DNA from: Flammeovirgaceae bacterium | GTDB taxonomy: Bacteria > Bacteroidota > Bacteroidia > Cytophagales > Cyclobacteriaceae | NCBI GenBank assembly: GCA_013204595.1 | Contig: JABMNK010000045.1 | Coordinates: forward strand, 1 to 38,935 | Length of the DNA: 38,935 bases | Direction of reading: 5' to 3' | Made by a program: the position numbers and the translations under genes | In this document: piece after piece, positions 1 to 7,782 of the stretch | Numbering within the stretch: position 1 is the stretch's first letter | Layout: each line of letters starts with the position of its first letter | Notes under the pieces: generated by a model | The model's database searches: none | What the model was told of the DNA's origin: nothing | The model's input: the letters and a program-made list of their open reading frames with translations, nothing else

Positions 1-48
1 AGAAGATAATTTATCCGACATCGCAAAATAACTATCACCCTCTTTCAT
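1..48 (-). CDS. Partial CDS, N-terminal 16 codons only
   Basis: An ATG at 48-46 opens a frame that runs off the left edge of the window. The visible peptide is MKEGDSYFAMSDKLSS, which is hydrophilic and looks like the start of a cytosolic protein. The start is preceded on the minus strand by an A-rich run and GGGG. A TATATTTG box (80-87) lies at a sensible distance upstream. Too little is visible to assign a family. The call could be wrong because 16 codons can be open by chance. Confidence 0.4.
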   Translation of the reverse strand, partial: MKEGDSYFAMSDKLSS

Positions 49-79
49 CCCCTTTTTTATTACCCCTTTTTAGGGTCGG

Positions 80-87
80 CAAATATA
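80..87 (-). promoter_or_regulatory. Possible -7 element (TATATTTG) for the left-edge gene
   Basis: Read on the minus strand this is TATATTTG, a match to the Bacteroidota -7 consensus TAnnTTTG. It would give a leader of about 25 nt before the ATG at 48. No TTG/TTTG -33 box was found at the expected distance, so the call is weak. The rest of 49-187 shows no gene. Confidence 0.3.
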
Positions 88-187
88 CCTAATTACTGTA
101 ATGATACGCTATAAGTGATGATTATTTTAAAAATAAAACAGGACACTTTATGGGAATCTTAACACCCCCCTCTTCCTTACTAAAAAA

Positions 188-703
188 TCATTTAGGCCGC
201 TTATAAACTGGCACCGTACTACAAGGCTCTCCATACATCAAGATAGAAACTAGTGGCAACAGCTTTTGGGTCAATTTTGAATAGGCATAGTCTCTTTGGC
301 TTACTTTGCCACAGCCTTTGATGACAACTCTTGCGTCTTTCATCTGACTGAGCTCCACTTGATCAATTGCACGATCAATGGTCAGTTTTTCCAAATCATA
401 CTGGGTACCAATAGCAATCCAGTCGGTCAAGGGTGCCAATTTTGCCATAACGAGCATATAGGCCCAGGATGGTATGATCGCATCTATTGAACAGGTCAAC
501 AGTACAACGCAATTTCTATGAATTTCCCAGTCTTCAGACTTCAACTCAGCTCGAAAATCTTTCTCTTTTAACACGATCCCTTGAAATAGATAATCCTTGA
601 GGTCTATGACCGTTGACTCAATTTGAAACAAGTTATCCTCGAGATCAATCGTAATCAATCCTGAGCTTTCTACGCGATTCAATATAAACTCTTGTTCTTT
701 CAT
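188..703 (-). CDS. DUF2480 family protein
   Basis: A 171-residue cytosolic protein with no signal peptide or membrane segment. The N-terminal NRVxxSGLITIDLE pattern, the central LKEKDFRxxLKxxDW and the SIDAIIPSWAYMLV segment (about residues 72-85) match my memory of DUF2480, a family largely confined to Bacteroidota whose function is unknown. The start ATG directly abuts the tsaB stop codon (TAA then ATG), so it is the last gene of the rpmH-rnpA-protease-tsaB operon and probably translationally coupled to tsaB. Two cysteines near the C-terminus (in KGCGK and EPCS) could be structural or metal-linked, but nothing in the sequence proves it. Confidence 0.8.
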   Translation of the reverse strand: MKEQEFILNRVESSGLITIDLEDNLFQIESTVIDLKDYLFQGIVLKEKDFRAELKSEDWEIHRNCVVLLTCSIDAIIPSWAYMLVMAKLAPLTDWIAIGTQYDLEKLTIDRAIDQVELSQMKDARVVIKGCGKVSQRDYAYSKLTQKLLPLVSILMYGEPCSTVPVYKRPK

Positions 704-1381
704 TTACGGGGTCTCTTTTTTAGAGGGCGTTGTATAAAATTCTTTGAGATAGTTGGGTTCAAAATCAGACACATCCTCAAAATCATTATTTTCAAACTTT
801 ATCAATGCTAGTATTCCCATATATTGAGCTTTGGGACTAATCCCCTCTACGATCGTCATCGCTGGATGGGTAAGGTATTCTTGACACTTAATCGCACCGT
901 CACCCATGAGCATTAAAGGGTATTGATCGTAAACGCTAAATAAATCTGGTGATAAAACCACCGCTTGAGTTTCTTTTATCTCCTGACCTGATTGATCGAC
1001 AAGCTTGGTGTAAACTTCCATCCTTCTAGCATCTATCATAGGGGCAAGATAAGTACTCTTTCCGACGAATATTCTCATTTCGGCTATCATAATATCGAGT
1101 GAGCTAATTGAAACCAATGGGATGCCAAGTCCATTGCATAATCCCTTTGCTGTGGCCGCTCCTATTCTCAGTCCCGTGTAAGAACCCGGACCATTCGAAA
1201 CTGCTATCGCCTTAAGCGCCTTTTTATCGACTTTCACATTTTCCAATAGCTGTTTTATGATTTCTGGCATCAATATAGCATGCGACTTTGGTAAATTATA
1301 GAGCTGCTCCGCAATCAATAATCCTTCATCATGCAATGCAATTGAACAGATGGGGGTCGAGGTTTCGATACTTAGAATCAA
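704..1381 (-). CDS. tsaB: tRNA threonylcarbamoyladenosine (t6A) biosynthesis protein TsaB
   Basis: TsaB is the partner of TsaD in the complex that transfers the threonylcarbamoyl group to A37 of ANN-decoding tRNAs. The 225-residue protein opens with ILSIETSTPICSIAL and contains the family signature SNGPGSYTGLRIGAATAKGL (about residues 63-82), followed by PLVSISSLD. Length is normal for the family. The start codon is TTG at 1381-1379; the next in-frame ATG (residue 38) would remove the conserved N-terminal strand, so TTG is very likely real. The start lies one base past the stop of the S41 protease gene, and the stop abuts the DUF2480 start. Confidence 0.93.
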   Translation of the reverse strand: MILSIETSTPICSIALHDEGLLIAEQLYNLPKSHAILMPEIIKQLLENVKVDKKALKAIAVSNGPGSYTGLRIGAATAKGLCNGLGIPLVSISSLDIMIAEMRIFVGKSTYLAPMIDARRMEVYTKLVDQSGQEIKETQAVVLSPDLFSVYDQYPLMLMGDGAIKCQEYLTHPAMTIVEGISPKAQYMGILALIKFENNDFEDVSDFEPNYLKEFYTTPSKKETP

Positions 1382-1382
1382 A

Positions 1383-3032
1383 TTAATTCGATTTTAATAG
1401 CCGTTGATAAAACTCCATATCGCTTAGCACCTCCAAGGCACGGACAATGTCGGGGTCATCGTCAAAAGTAGTTTCAATAATACCCCCTTGAAGATAATAT
1501 CTACTGACTATGTCTTGCTCAAGTAATTGTATTATTTCGCTTTTATAAGTATTGAGGTCCGCCACTTTGTCATGGTTGATCAGCAATTGTAACTGAGCAA
1601 TATCTTCTTTAATAAGGGCACTTCTAGACTCCTTTTTGGCCATATTTGACAGCTCTTCAACTTTTACCTCTAATGGCGTAGTGTAATCAAAATTCATTTT
1701 TGAAAGCCACTCCGCAAATTGCTCGAAATCGTCGTCTGTCAGCTTAAAATCTCGGGCCTCAGCTATTTTTTCATGCTCAAAATAATATCTTGTAGCATAA
1801 TCAAAAATTAAATTTTTTCTCATCAATTGATAAGACACTTGAGAGAATTCTTCAGGGTCAACCGCAATATCAGGATCAACGCCACCACCATCGTAAACCA
1901 ACCTTCCATTAGCCGTTTGGAATTCGGACTTCAAAGAATCTGCAATCTTGCCAACACTACCGTCTTCATTTCTAGTACTATAGTCTATGGCTTGTATGCA
2001 TCTACCGCTTGGGATGTAATATTTGGCTGTCGTGACCTTTATCTGTGCATTATAGGCAAGGGGTCTTGTTTGTTGAACCAAGCCCTTGCCATACGTTTTT
2101 CTGCCAACCAAGATACCTCGATCATAATCCTGAACAACTCCAGCAACAATTTCTGAAGCCGAGGCACTACTGTTATCAGTCAAAATTACCAACGGTATCT
2201 CAATGTCAATCGGTTGATTCTGTGTATTATAGACTTTGGTCCAAGACTCCAATTTACCTCGAGTACTGACAACTTCATTTCCCTTTGGGAGAAAAATATT
2301 TGAAACATTAATCGCCTCGCCCAGAAGTCCCCCTGGATTTCCCCTCAAGTCCAAAATGATTTTTGAAGCCCCTTGGGACTTTAATGAAGTTAACGCATTG
2401 GCCACTTCTTCACCAGCCTGTGAGGTGAAATCGGTCAATTTGATGTAGCCTACTTCGTTGGCAATGAGGCCAGCATATGGGACATTTTTGATGGTTATTG
2501 TCTGCGTATTCAAATTGACGATAAAACTTTCCGGACGATTCAACCTCTGTATTTCTAGTTCTAGTGTTGAGTTCGTCTGACTTCTTAACAATTTACCTAT
2601 TTCGTGAGATCTCTTATTTGACAAATCAACGCCATTTATTTTTAATATCTGATCTCCAATTAACAGTCCTGCCCTGATCGCAGGTGAGTTCTCATACGGC
2701 ATTACAATGGTATTGATCCCTCCCTTTCGAGCTACGATTGCTCCAATCCCACCGTATTCACCGGTAGTCATGGTTCTGTAATCCTCAATGTCATCTTCTG
2801 GGATGTAATCGGTATAAGGATCCAATGAAGAGAGCATGGCATCAATGCCTATCTTCATAAGTTCACCGGGATTGATCTCCTCGACATAATAGGCATTAAC
2901 CTCTTTGAATAGGGTGGTAAAAATATCGAGGTTCTTAACGATTTGAAAATACCTATCATCCTCATTTACTGACCTGAAAGCCAAAAAGGTAAAAACAATA
3001 ACGACAATGAGGACAAGTTTTCTATTCTTCAT
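1383..3032 (-). CDS. S41 family carboxy-terminal processing protease (CtpA/Prc-like)
   Basis: A 549-residue envelope protease. It has an N-terminal hydrophobic anchor or signal segment (residues 5-18), a PDZ domain (about 90-170, with GGIGAIV and SPAxxAGLLxGDQIL) and the S41 catalytic core (about 185-380). The nucleophile is Ser291 in the NSSASASE motif and the base is Lys316 in KTYGKG; the 25-residue spacing equals that of known Ser/Lys CtpA/Prc enzymes. The C-terminal 150 residues form a charged helical extension seen in many Bacteroidota members. It begins 12 nt after rnpA and ends one base before tsaB, within the rpmH operon. Such enzymes trim C-termini of periplasmic or envelope proteins; the substrate here is unknown. 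Confidence 0.92.
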   Translation of the reverse strand: MKNRKLVLIVVIVFTFLAFRSVNEDDRYFQIVKNLDIFTTLFKEVNAYYVEEINPGELMKIGIDAMLSSLDPYTDYIPEDDIEDYRTMTTGEYGGIGAIVARKGGINTIVMPYENSPAIRAGLLIGDQILKINGVDLSNKRSHEIGKLLRSQTNSTLELEIQRLNRPESFIVNLNTQTITIKNVPYAGLIANEVGYIKLTDFTSQAGEEVANALTSLKSQGASKIILDLRGNPGGLLGEAINVSNIFLPKGNEVVSTRGKLESWTKVYNTQNQPIDIEIPLVILTDNSSASASEIVAGVVQDYDRGILVGRKTYGKGLVQQTRPLAYNAQIKVTTAKYYIPSGRCIQAIDYSTRNEDGSVGKIADSLKSEFQTANGRLVYDGGGVDPDIAVDPEEFSQVSYQLMRKNLIFDYATRYYFEHEKIAEARDFKLTDDDFEQFAEWLSKMNFDYTTPLEVKVEELSNMAKKESRSALIKEDIAQLQLLINHDKVADLNTYKSEIIQLLEQDIVSRYYLQGGIIETTFDDDPDIVRALEVLSDMEFYQRLLKSN

Positions 3033-3044
3033 CGATACATAAAA

Positions 3045-3440
3045 TTAGATAATTGACGCCTTATCAATGGGTAAACGATTAAAAAGAACGGTAAGTTGTG
3101 TTACAACTTCTTCATAAGTAGGCATTTGAGGCGAAATATACAAAATCGCCATGAGATATCCATTACTAGGACTGGCAACTAGTTGCTTGTTTTGTCTGTA
3201 AAATTCACGAATTAAACGTTTGATACGATTACGATCAACAGCTAACTTGTGTCTCTTCTTGGGAACGCTGATCAGCACTTCTTTTCCTAGTGCTAGCGGC
3301 TGAAGTAAAAGGATAACACGAAAAAATTTAAAATTAAAAGAGGAACCCTTTTTAAAAAGCTCCTCTATCTTTCGTTTGCTATGTAACCGCTCTGACTTAG
3401 AGAATGTATAGCTAGGCTTTGATAGGGCTGAAACACTCAT
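3045..3440 (-). CDS. rnpA: Ribonuclease P protein component
   Basis: A small basic protein (131 aa) that binds RNase P RNA and assists 5' maturation of pre-tRNA. The N-terminal FSKSERLHSKRKIEELFKKG and the central signature KLAVDRNRIKRLIREFYR (about residues 65-82) are diagnostic, and length is typical. It starts 10 nt downstream of the rpmH stop, the usual rpmH-rnpA order in bacteria. It is followed 12 nt later by the S41 protease gene. Confidence 0.96.
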   Translation of the reverse strand: MSVSALSKPSYTFSKSERLHSKRKIEELFKKGSSFNFKFFRVILLLQPLALGKEVLISVPKKRHKLAVDRNRIKRLIREFYRQNKQLVASPSNGYLMAILYISPQMPTYEEVVTQLTVLFNRLPIDKASII

Positions 3441-3450
3441 GCCCCATTAA

Positions 3451-3606
3451 TTATTTTGATCGTTTCTCGTCAGAAACTGATAATTTCTTTCTTCCCTTTG
3501 CCCTTCTTCTGGCAAGCACAGTTCTTCCACTAGGGGTTTCCATCCTAGACCTAAATCCATGCTTGTTCTTTCTTTTCCTTACCGACGGTTGAAATGTCCT
3601 TTTCAT
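3451..3606 (-). CDS. rpmH: 50S ribosomal protein L34
   Basis: A 51-residue, very basic protein starting [18 protein letters not shown] and containing [16 protein letters not shown], the standard L34 pattern. The C-terminus (SVSDEKRSK) is slightly longer than in E. coli, as is common in Bacteroidota. ATG is at 3606-3604 and TAA at 3453-3451. It is the first gene of a minus-strand operon with rnpA. A promoter is recognisable at 3641-3672, giving a leader of about 28 nt. Confidence 0.96.
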   Translation of the reverse strand: MKRTFQPSVRKRKNKHGFRSRMETPSGRTVLARRRAKGRKKLSVSDEKRSK

Positions 3607-3640
3607 TTACTTGTGTATTATGTTTTAGAAAAACGGAGTG

Positions 3641-3672
3641 CAAAAATAAGATAATAACAATGTATTTACAAA
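3641..3672 (-). promoter_or_regulatory. rpmH operon promoter (TTTG-N20-TATTTTTG)
   Basis: On the minus strand a TTTG box (3672-3669) is followed after 20 nt by TATTTTTG (3648-3641). This matches the Bacteroidota vegetative promoter (-33 TTTG, -7 TAnnTTTG, spacer about 19-21). It lies between the stop of the upstream kinase gene (3680) and the rpmH ATG (3606), which predicts initiation near 3635. Confidence 0.65.
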
Positions 3673-3679
3673 GGAGGAC

Positions 3680-4687
3680 TTACTTTTTATTATTTAATAG
3701 CTCAAGAACTTCCATAATCTCGCTTTTAGAAAGTCTCGGGCCATATTGCGACACAATCTTCGCAGCAACAAGACTCGCTAATTTGCCTGAATCCGGATAA
3801 GATAACCCATTATTGATCCCATAAAGAAAGGCCCCAGCATAAATATCCCCTGCTCCGGTTGTATCTACCGCCGCAACTTTATTGGCCGCAACTTCATAAA
3901 GAATATCACCATCCCACAATTGAGCACCTTGACTACCCTTGGTTAAAACGAATGACTTGGTTATTTTTTTTAGCTCCAAAATCGCTGCATCACAATCTGC
4001 AGTACTCGTGTACAGCATTGCTTCTTCTTCATTGCAAAAAAGTAAATCCACGCCATCTCCAATAAGCTCAGTGATCTGCGAAGCAAAATACTTTACCATG
4101 CTAGGATCAGAAAAAGTCAGCGACACTTTCACGCCATGTAATTGGGCAAATTCTTTTGCTTCCTTGATTGCAACAAATCCGGTTTCACTCGTTACTAAAT
4201 AGCCCTCAATAAATAAAAAATTTGAATTCTTAAGAACTTCCGGTATCACTTCTTTCGAAGAAAGACTAGAAGAAATACCCAAAAAGGTATTCATGGTTCG
4301 CTCTGCATCTGGACTCACCATCACCAAACATTTCCCTGTTTGTCCACCTTCAAGGTCACCACCAGTCAAGTTGGTGTCGACACCTTGCGCAACTAAATCC
4401 TTTTGATAAAATACCCCCTCTTCATCCGACGCCACCTTACAAGAATAAAAGCCTTTTCCACCAAACTGCGCAAGCGCTACTATTGAGTTCGCAGCAGATC
4501 CTCCTGCTTGCTTTTTCCTGATTTTGCTTGCGGCAGCCTTCAATAAAGTAGCCTGACGTTGCTCATCCACCAAGGTCATTAATCCTTTTTCAACCCCATT
4601 TTCCTCTAAAAAAACATCGTCAATCTCTATTTCAAAATCAACTATCGCATTTCCAATGGCATATACGTCGTATTTTTTTTTAGTCAT
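3680..4687 (-). CDS. PfkB-family carbohydrate/nucleoside kinase (adenosine kinase-like)
   Basis: A 335-residue ribokinase-fold kinase that phosphorylates a sugar or nucleoside hydroxyl with ATP. The N-terminal YDVYAIGNAIVDFEI and AGGSAANSIVALAQFGGKG (about 61-79) fit PfkB signature 1. The C-terminal DTTGAGDIYAGAF (275-287, catalytic base Asp281) is signature 2. The NEEEA motif (219-223) helps bind Mg/ATP. The overall sequence resembles bacterial adenosine kinase-like proteins more than fructokinases, but the substrate cannot be fixed. The start overlaps the end of the GDPD gene by 8 nt, so it is the last gene of the ROK-phosphoesterase-GDPD-kinase operon. A nine-A run lies in codons 3-5. Confidence 0.87.
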   Translation of the reverse strand: MTKKKYDVYAIGNAIVDFEIEIDDVFLEENGVEKGLMTLVDEQRQATLLKAAASKIRKKQAGGSAANSIVALAQFGGKGFYSCKVASDEEGVFYQKDLVAQGVDTNLTGGDLEGGQTGKCLVMVSPDAERTMNTFLGISSSLSSKEVIPEVLKNSNFLFIEGYLVTSETGFVAIKEAKEFAQLHGVKVSLTFSDPSMVKYFASQITELIGDGVDLLFCNEEEAMLYTSTADCDAAILELKKITKSFVLTKGSQGAQLWDGDILYEVAANKVAAVDTTGAGDIYAGAFLYGINNGLSYPDSGKLASLVAAKIVSQYGPRLSKSEIMEVLELLNNKK

Positions 4688-5594
4688 TTTTTCTTTTTAA
4701 CAAATCAATGGCAATATTAGGATAATCTGTGATCAATCCGTCAACTCCCCACCGCATTAATTGCTTCATTTCTAGCGTATCATTGACGGTCCATGGTATG
4801 ACTTGCATATCCGCGGCTTTTAACTGCCCTATAACCACTGAGTCAAGTAAAATAAATTCACAACTATAAACTTGAGGTAGAAATCCCAAGGAATCTATGT
4901 TAGACTCCCACGGGAGCTCATTTTCTATAAGGAGTGCTAATTTTACTTGAGGGTAAGCGCTATGAAAATATTGAAGCACGCGAAAATCAAAAGATTGAAT
5001 GGTCACCCTTTGCCAATCTGTTTTTTGGTCTATCAATTGATAGACCAAATCCGCAAAGATATTCGGTGCTGGATGAAAAATGTTATCCGTAACTACGGAG
5101 GACTTCAATTCGATGTTGTAATTAATTAACTGATGTTGTTGACTACTCATCCATTCAATTCGATCAAGCACCTCTGACAATAAAGGTTTGATCGATGGCT
5201 CTTTCAATTGATTTGGAAAATTAATTAAGGGTAAAGAACCGCAATCAAACAAGGAAACATCCTGATAATCCATCTGATAAATATTGTAGAAAAAAGGTTG
5301 TATCGAATCTAAAAAATCTCCATTCGGCCATGTGCATAAGGTTGGTAATATAAAAGGATCATGCGTCACTACAAGTTGTCCATCCATTGATACCGCCAGA
5401 TCCATCTCCAAGGTGGTTACACCCATTTCAAATGCTTTGACAAATCCTTGAATACTGTTTTCTGGGAAGAGTCCCCTTGCCCCTCTGTGCCCTTGAAGAT
5501 CGAACATTGAGTGTTGATCATCTGTGTTACTCCCCTCATTACACGAGACAACAAGTGCCATAATACCCAAAAATAAAAGCCTCTTCATATTCAA
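4680..5594 (-). CDS. Glycerophosphodiester phosphodiesterase, lipoprotein
   Basis: A 304-residue GDPD enzyme that would hydrolyse glycerophosphodiesters to glycerol-3-phosphate and an alcohol in the envelope. The signal peptide ends in lipobox LVVSC (Cys18), so a lipoprotein is expected. Catalytic signatures are present: QGHRGARGLFPENS with His36, the acidic pair Glu63/Asp65 in TLEMDL, and His78 in VVTHDP. The C-terminal IPWTVND and GVDGLITDYP are typical of the barrel's last strands. Its ATG overlaps the stop of the metallophosphoesterase gene by 4 nt, suggesting translational coupling. A second ATG two codons later is an equally acceptable start. Confidence 0.92.
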   Translation of the reverse strand: MNMKRLLFLGIMALVVSCNEGSNTDDQHSMFDLQGHRGARGLFPENSIQGFVKAFEMGVTTLEMDLAVSMDGQLVVTHDPFILPTLCTWPNGDFLDSIQPFFYNIYQMDYQDVSLFDCGSLPLINFPNQLKEPSIKPLLSEVLDRIEWMSSQQHQLINYNIELKSSVVTDNIFHPAPNIFADLVYQLIDQKTDWQRVTIQSFDFRVLQYFHSAYPQVKLALLIENELPWESNIDSLGFLPQVYSCEFILLDSVVIGQLKAADMQVIPWTVNDTLEMKQLMRWGVDGLITDYPNIAIDLLKRKND

Positions 5595-6658
5595 CTTAAT
5601 AATTTTATTCTGGCAAAAACATAATCTAGTGAATCCTCATTGATTACCATTCGAAAGAAATCGGTGCCCGTAAGTGGCTCTGGGTCATAGCCTGTGACCT
5701 GTAAATATTTCTTGGATATACTTTGGTCAAACCAATGAATGAGCCTGATTTTTCCATCGGCTATTTCCAAGCAAGTGATCCCTCTTTTTCCAATAACAGT
5801 TCCCGAATTAAAAAGACAGGGAATGGCGAGCACCTGATGATAAATGAAACTCTTCAAGTTTTTCAATTTCTCCATGCGATGGCTTTTTTCTAATTCGGAT
5901 TGATAAAACTTAATCGAATTGACAATGGCACTTTTATTGGGTTTCGAAGGTTCCAAATAGTCGCGACACAATTGATCAATTTTAAATCTCAAACGATCAA
6001 CTTTATGTAATGATTCGAAAAGCGGTCGATGCGTATGGCCAATAATACCGATCTGCTTGTTTTTGATCGCGTACTCATAAGCCCGTTTTTCGATTTTATA
6101 TTGCTTTTTACTTGAATGAGACACGGAGTAATTCTTTATTCGTAGCGGGTTAGCAAAATACTTTAGGGTAAAGCCTACAAGATGATTTTGTGATTGATAC
6201 TTTTTTGAGGCTTGGTGTCCATGATATATGAAAATATCATCAGATCCGTAAGATAATTTACAAGCTTCCGTCATTTGATAATCATACGGAGGCGGGTCAA
6301 CACTCAATTGTAGGTCGTGATTACCATAATTTTTTACTAATCCCTTACCCTTATTAAATAAATCAAATAGCCCATAAATATCTTTCCATTGCTTTAAAAT
6401 GTCTGATAATTTGAATCGTTGTAATTCTTCCACATCCCCATTGAGCAACAATGCATATTCATTGACTAAATAATAGTCTTTCAATACACTTTTAAATAAC
6501 TCCGAATTGGTCTTAAAATCATCAGTAGCACCACCATCCCCCATGTGGAGGTCACTGAAAATTACCCACCTAGATTGATCAGCTAAATCTCTCCTATATG
6601 CGTCCTTGAAAATTTGATCCAGATGGGTGCTAATATTATTGGGTTCCTCTTGACTCAT
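5591..6658 (-). CDS. Calcineurin-like metallophosphoesterase
   Basis: A 355-residue cytosolic phosphoesterase with the full metallophosphoesterase ligand set: SDLHMGDGG (Asp36, His38), LLNGDVEE (Asp75), YGNHD (Asn113, His114), YHGHQ (His146/148) and GHTHRP (His208, His210). There is no signal peptide. The C-terminal domain (about 260-355) is not recognised and lacks catalytic motifs. The start is 4 nt from the ROK kinase stop and the end overlaps the GDPD gene by 4 nt. Resemblance to LpxH-type UDP-diacylglucosamine hydrolases is only general. The GDPD neighbour hints at phosphodiester or phospholipid turnover, which is inference. Confidence 0.87.
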   Translation of the reverse strand: MSQEEPNNISTHLDQIFKDAYRRDLADQSRWVIFSDLHMGDGGATDDFKTNSELFKSVLKDYYLVNEYALLLNGDVEELQRFKLSDILKQWKDIYGLFDLFNKGKGLVKNYGNHDLQLSVDPPPYDYQMTEACKLSYGSDDIFIYHGHQASKKYQSQNHLVGFTLKYFANPLRIKNYSVSHSSKKQYKIEKRAYEYAIKNKQIGIIGHTHRPLFESLHKVDRLRFKIDQLCRDYLEPSKPNKSAIVNSIKFYQSELEKSHRMEKLKNLKSFIYHQVLAIPCLFNSGTVIGKRGITCLEIADGKIRLIHWFDQSISKKYLQVTGYDPEPLTGTDFFRMVINEDSLDYVFARIKLLS

Positions 6659-6662
6659 TTTC

Positions 6663-7565
6663 CTAAATTAAATAGGCCGCGCCAAAAACACCCGCACTAT
6701 CCCCCAACAAAGGTTTAAGAAAAACAGTCTCGAGTTCCTTATTGAAAACATGTTTTTTTACTTCTTTAATTCCAGCAGTGTACAATAAATCTATATTACC
6801 CACACCACCGCCTATTACAATCGCATCCGGGTCCAAGATATTTATTATTACTGCCATCGCCTTTCCAAATTGCGTTATCAATCTGTTAATTGTATGCGTG
6901 TCATTTGGGGAATTCCCACCTAGGTGGTCTTGATAAATATTTTTTAGCAGTTTCCGTTCCTTGAATTTCTCCTGATGATAACGCTCTAAATTTTTGCCCG
7001 ACAGCACCTGCTCGACACAGCCCACCTTCCCGCAATAGCAAGCGCCTCCTGAGATATCTAGGAAATTATGCCCCCATTCACCCCCAATTCCTTGACGTCC
7101 ATAGATTGCCTGTCCATTAACGACAATACCACCTCCCACACCAGTGCCCATAATAACCCCGAAAACAACCCTTGCCTCCGGCATATGTTTTGAAATTGCA
7201 CCCATTTTATACTCCGCTAATGCAAAACAATTGGCGTCATTGGCCATTGCGACGGGTATGCCCAACCCCAACTCCAAATCTTTTTTAAAGGGTTGACCAT
7301 TTAAAATGGTCGTATTAGAATTTTTCATCAGCCCTCCCCTTGGATCCAAAACACCGGGTGTAGCAATGCCTATTTTCTCTGGTCGATACCCAACTTCTTG
7401 GCTCATTTGATCAATCAAAAATTTGATTCTACCAATGATGTGTTGGTAACCGTCTTTAGATTCTGTAAATATGCGCTTTCTAAGCAGCACCTCTGGGTTT
7501 TCTGGCCCTTCCAAAATAACTCCCTCAACTTTGGTCCCCCCTAGATCTATTCCCCAAATTGGCAT
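6663..7565 (-). CDS. ROK family sugar kinase
   Basis: A 300-residue ROK protein lacking an N-terminal helix-turn-helix, so a kinase rather than a repressor. It has the ATP-binding GIDLGGTKVEGV at the N-terminus, the catalytic Asp110 in MANDAN, GTGVGGGIV for phosphate binding, GGEWGH (His166) and the ROK zinc motif CYCGKVGC (Cys176, Cys178, Cys183). Such enzymes phosphorylate glucose, fructose, mannose or an N-acyl amino sugar; the substrate cannot be read from sequence. It is the first gene of a four-gene minus-strand operon, and its promoter must lie in the 217-nt gap shared with the divergent xylose operon. Confidence 0.9.
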   Translation of the reverse strand: MPIWGIDLGGTKVEGVILEGPENPEVLLRKRIFTESKDGYQHIIGRIKFLIDQMSQEVGYRPEKIGIATPGVLDPRGGLMKNSNTTILNGQPFKKDLELGLGIPVAMANDANCFALAEYKMGAISKHMPEARVVFGVIMGTGVGGGIVVNGQAIYGRQGIGGEWGHNFLDISGGACYCGKVGCVEQVLSGKNLERYHQEKFKERKLLKNIYQDHLGGNSPNDTHTINRLITQFGKAMAVIINILDPDAIVIGGGVGNIDLLYTAGIKEVKKHVFNKELETVFLKPLLGDSAGVFGAAYLI

Positions 7566-7782
7566 TTTTTCTTATTTTAAATTTAAATACTGGATTTATT
7601 TCCAGCCATTCGAACTTCAAGTAATCTAATTTAACTTAACGACTGACCAAAGTATCCAATTCTATGAAATCCTTTCCTTTACAAGGTAAAATAAATTATT
7701 TTTAATTTCGATAATAATTAACGCGTATCGGGTTGAGGGACTGAGGATTTCTTTGCGTCATCTTTTAAATACTGATTGAAAC
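7566..7782. other. Divergent intergenic region between ROK operon and xylose operon
   Basis: This AT-rich gap of 217 nt must carry both divergent promoters. No perfect TAnnTTTG box was found in either direction; the closest on the plus strand is TTTCTTTG (7748-7755). There is an ACGCGT palindrome near 7721 but no AACGTT-type site like those beside susC. Confidence 0.4.

Noticed and set aside
3216-3223. AAACGTTT inside rnpA as an operator
   Set aside because: It lies within conserved coding sequence and not near a promoter; a chance match.
4672-4680. Nine-base homopolymer at the start of the PfkB-family kinase gene, possible phase-variation switch
   Set aside because: It encodes Lys-Lys-Lys in frame in an intact housekeeping-type gene; a similar A9 run starts the LacI-family gene, so it is better explained by AT-rich lysine codons.
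6663-7565. ROK protein as a XylR-type repressor of the xylose operon
   Set aside because: The protein begins directly with the ATP-binding loop and has no N-terminal helix-turn-helix, so it is a kinase.
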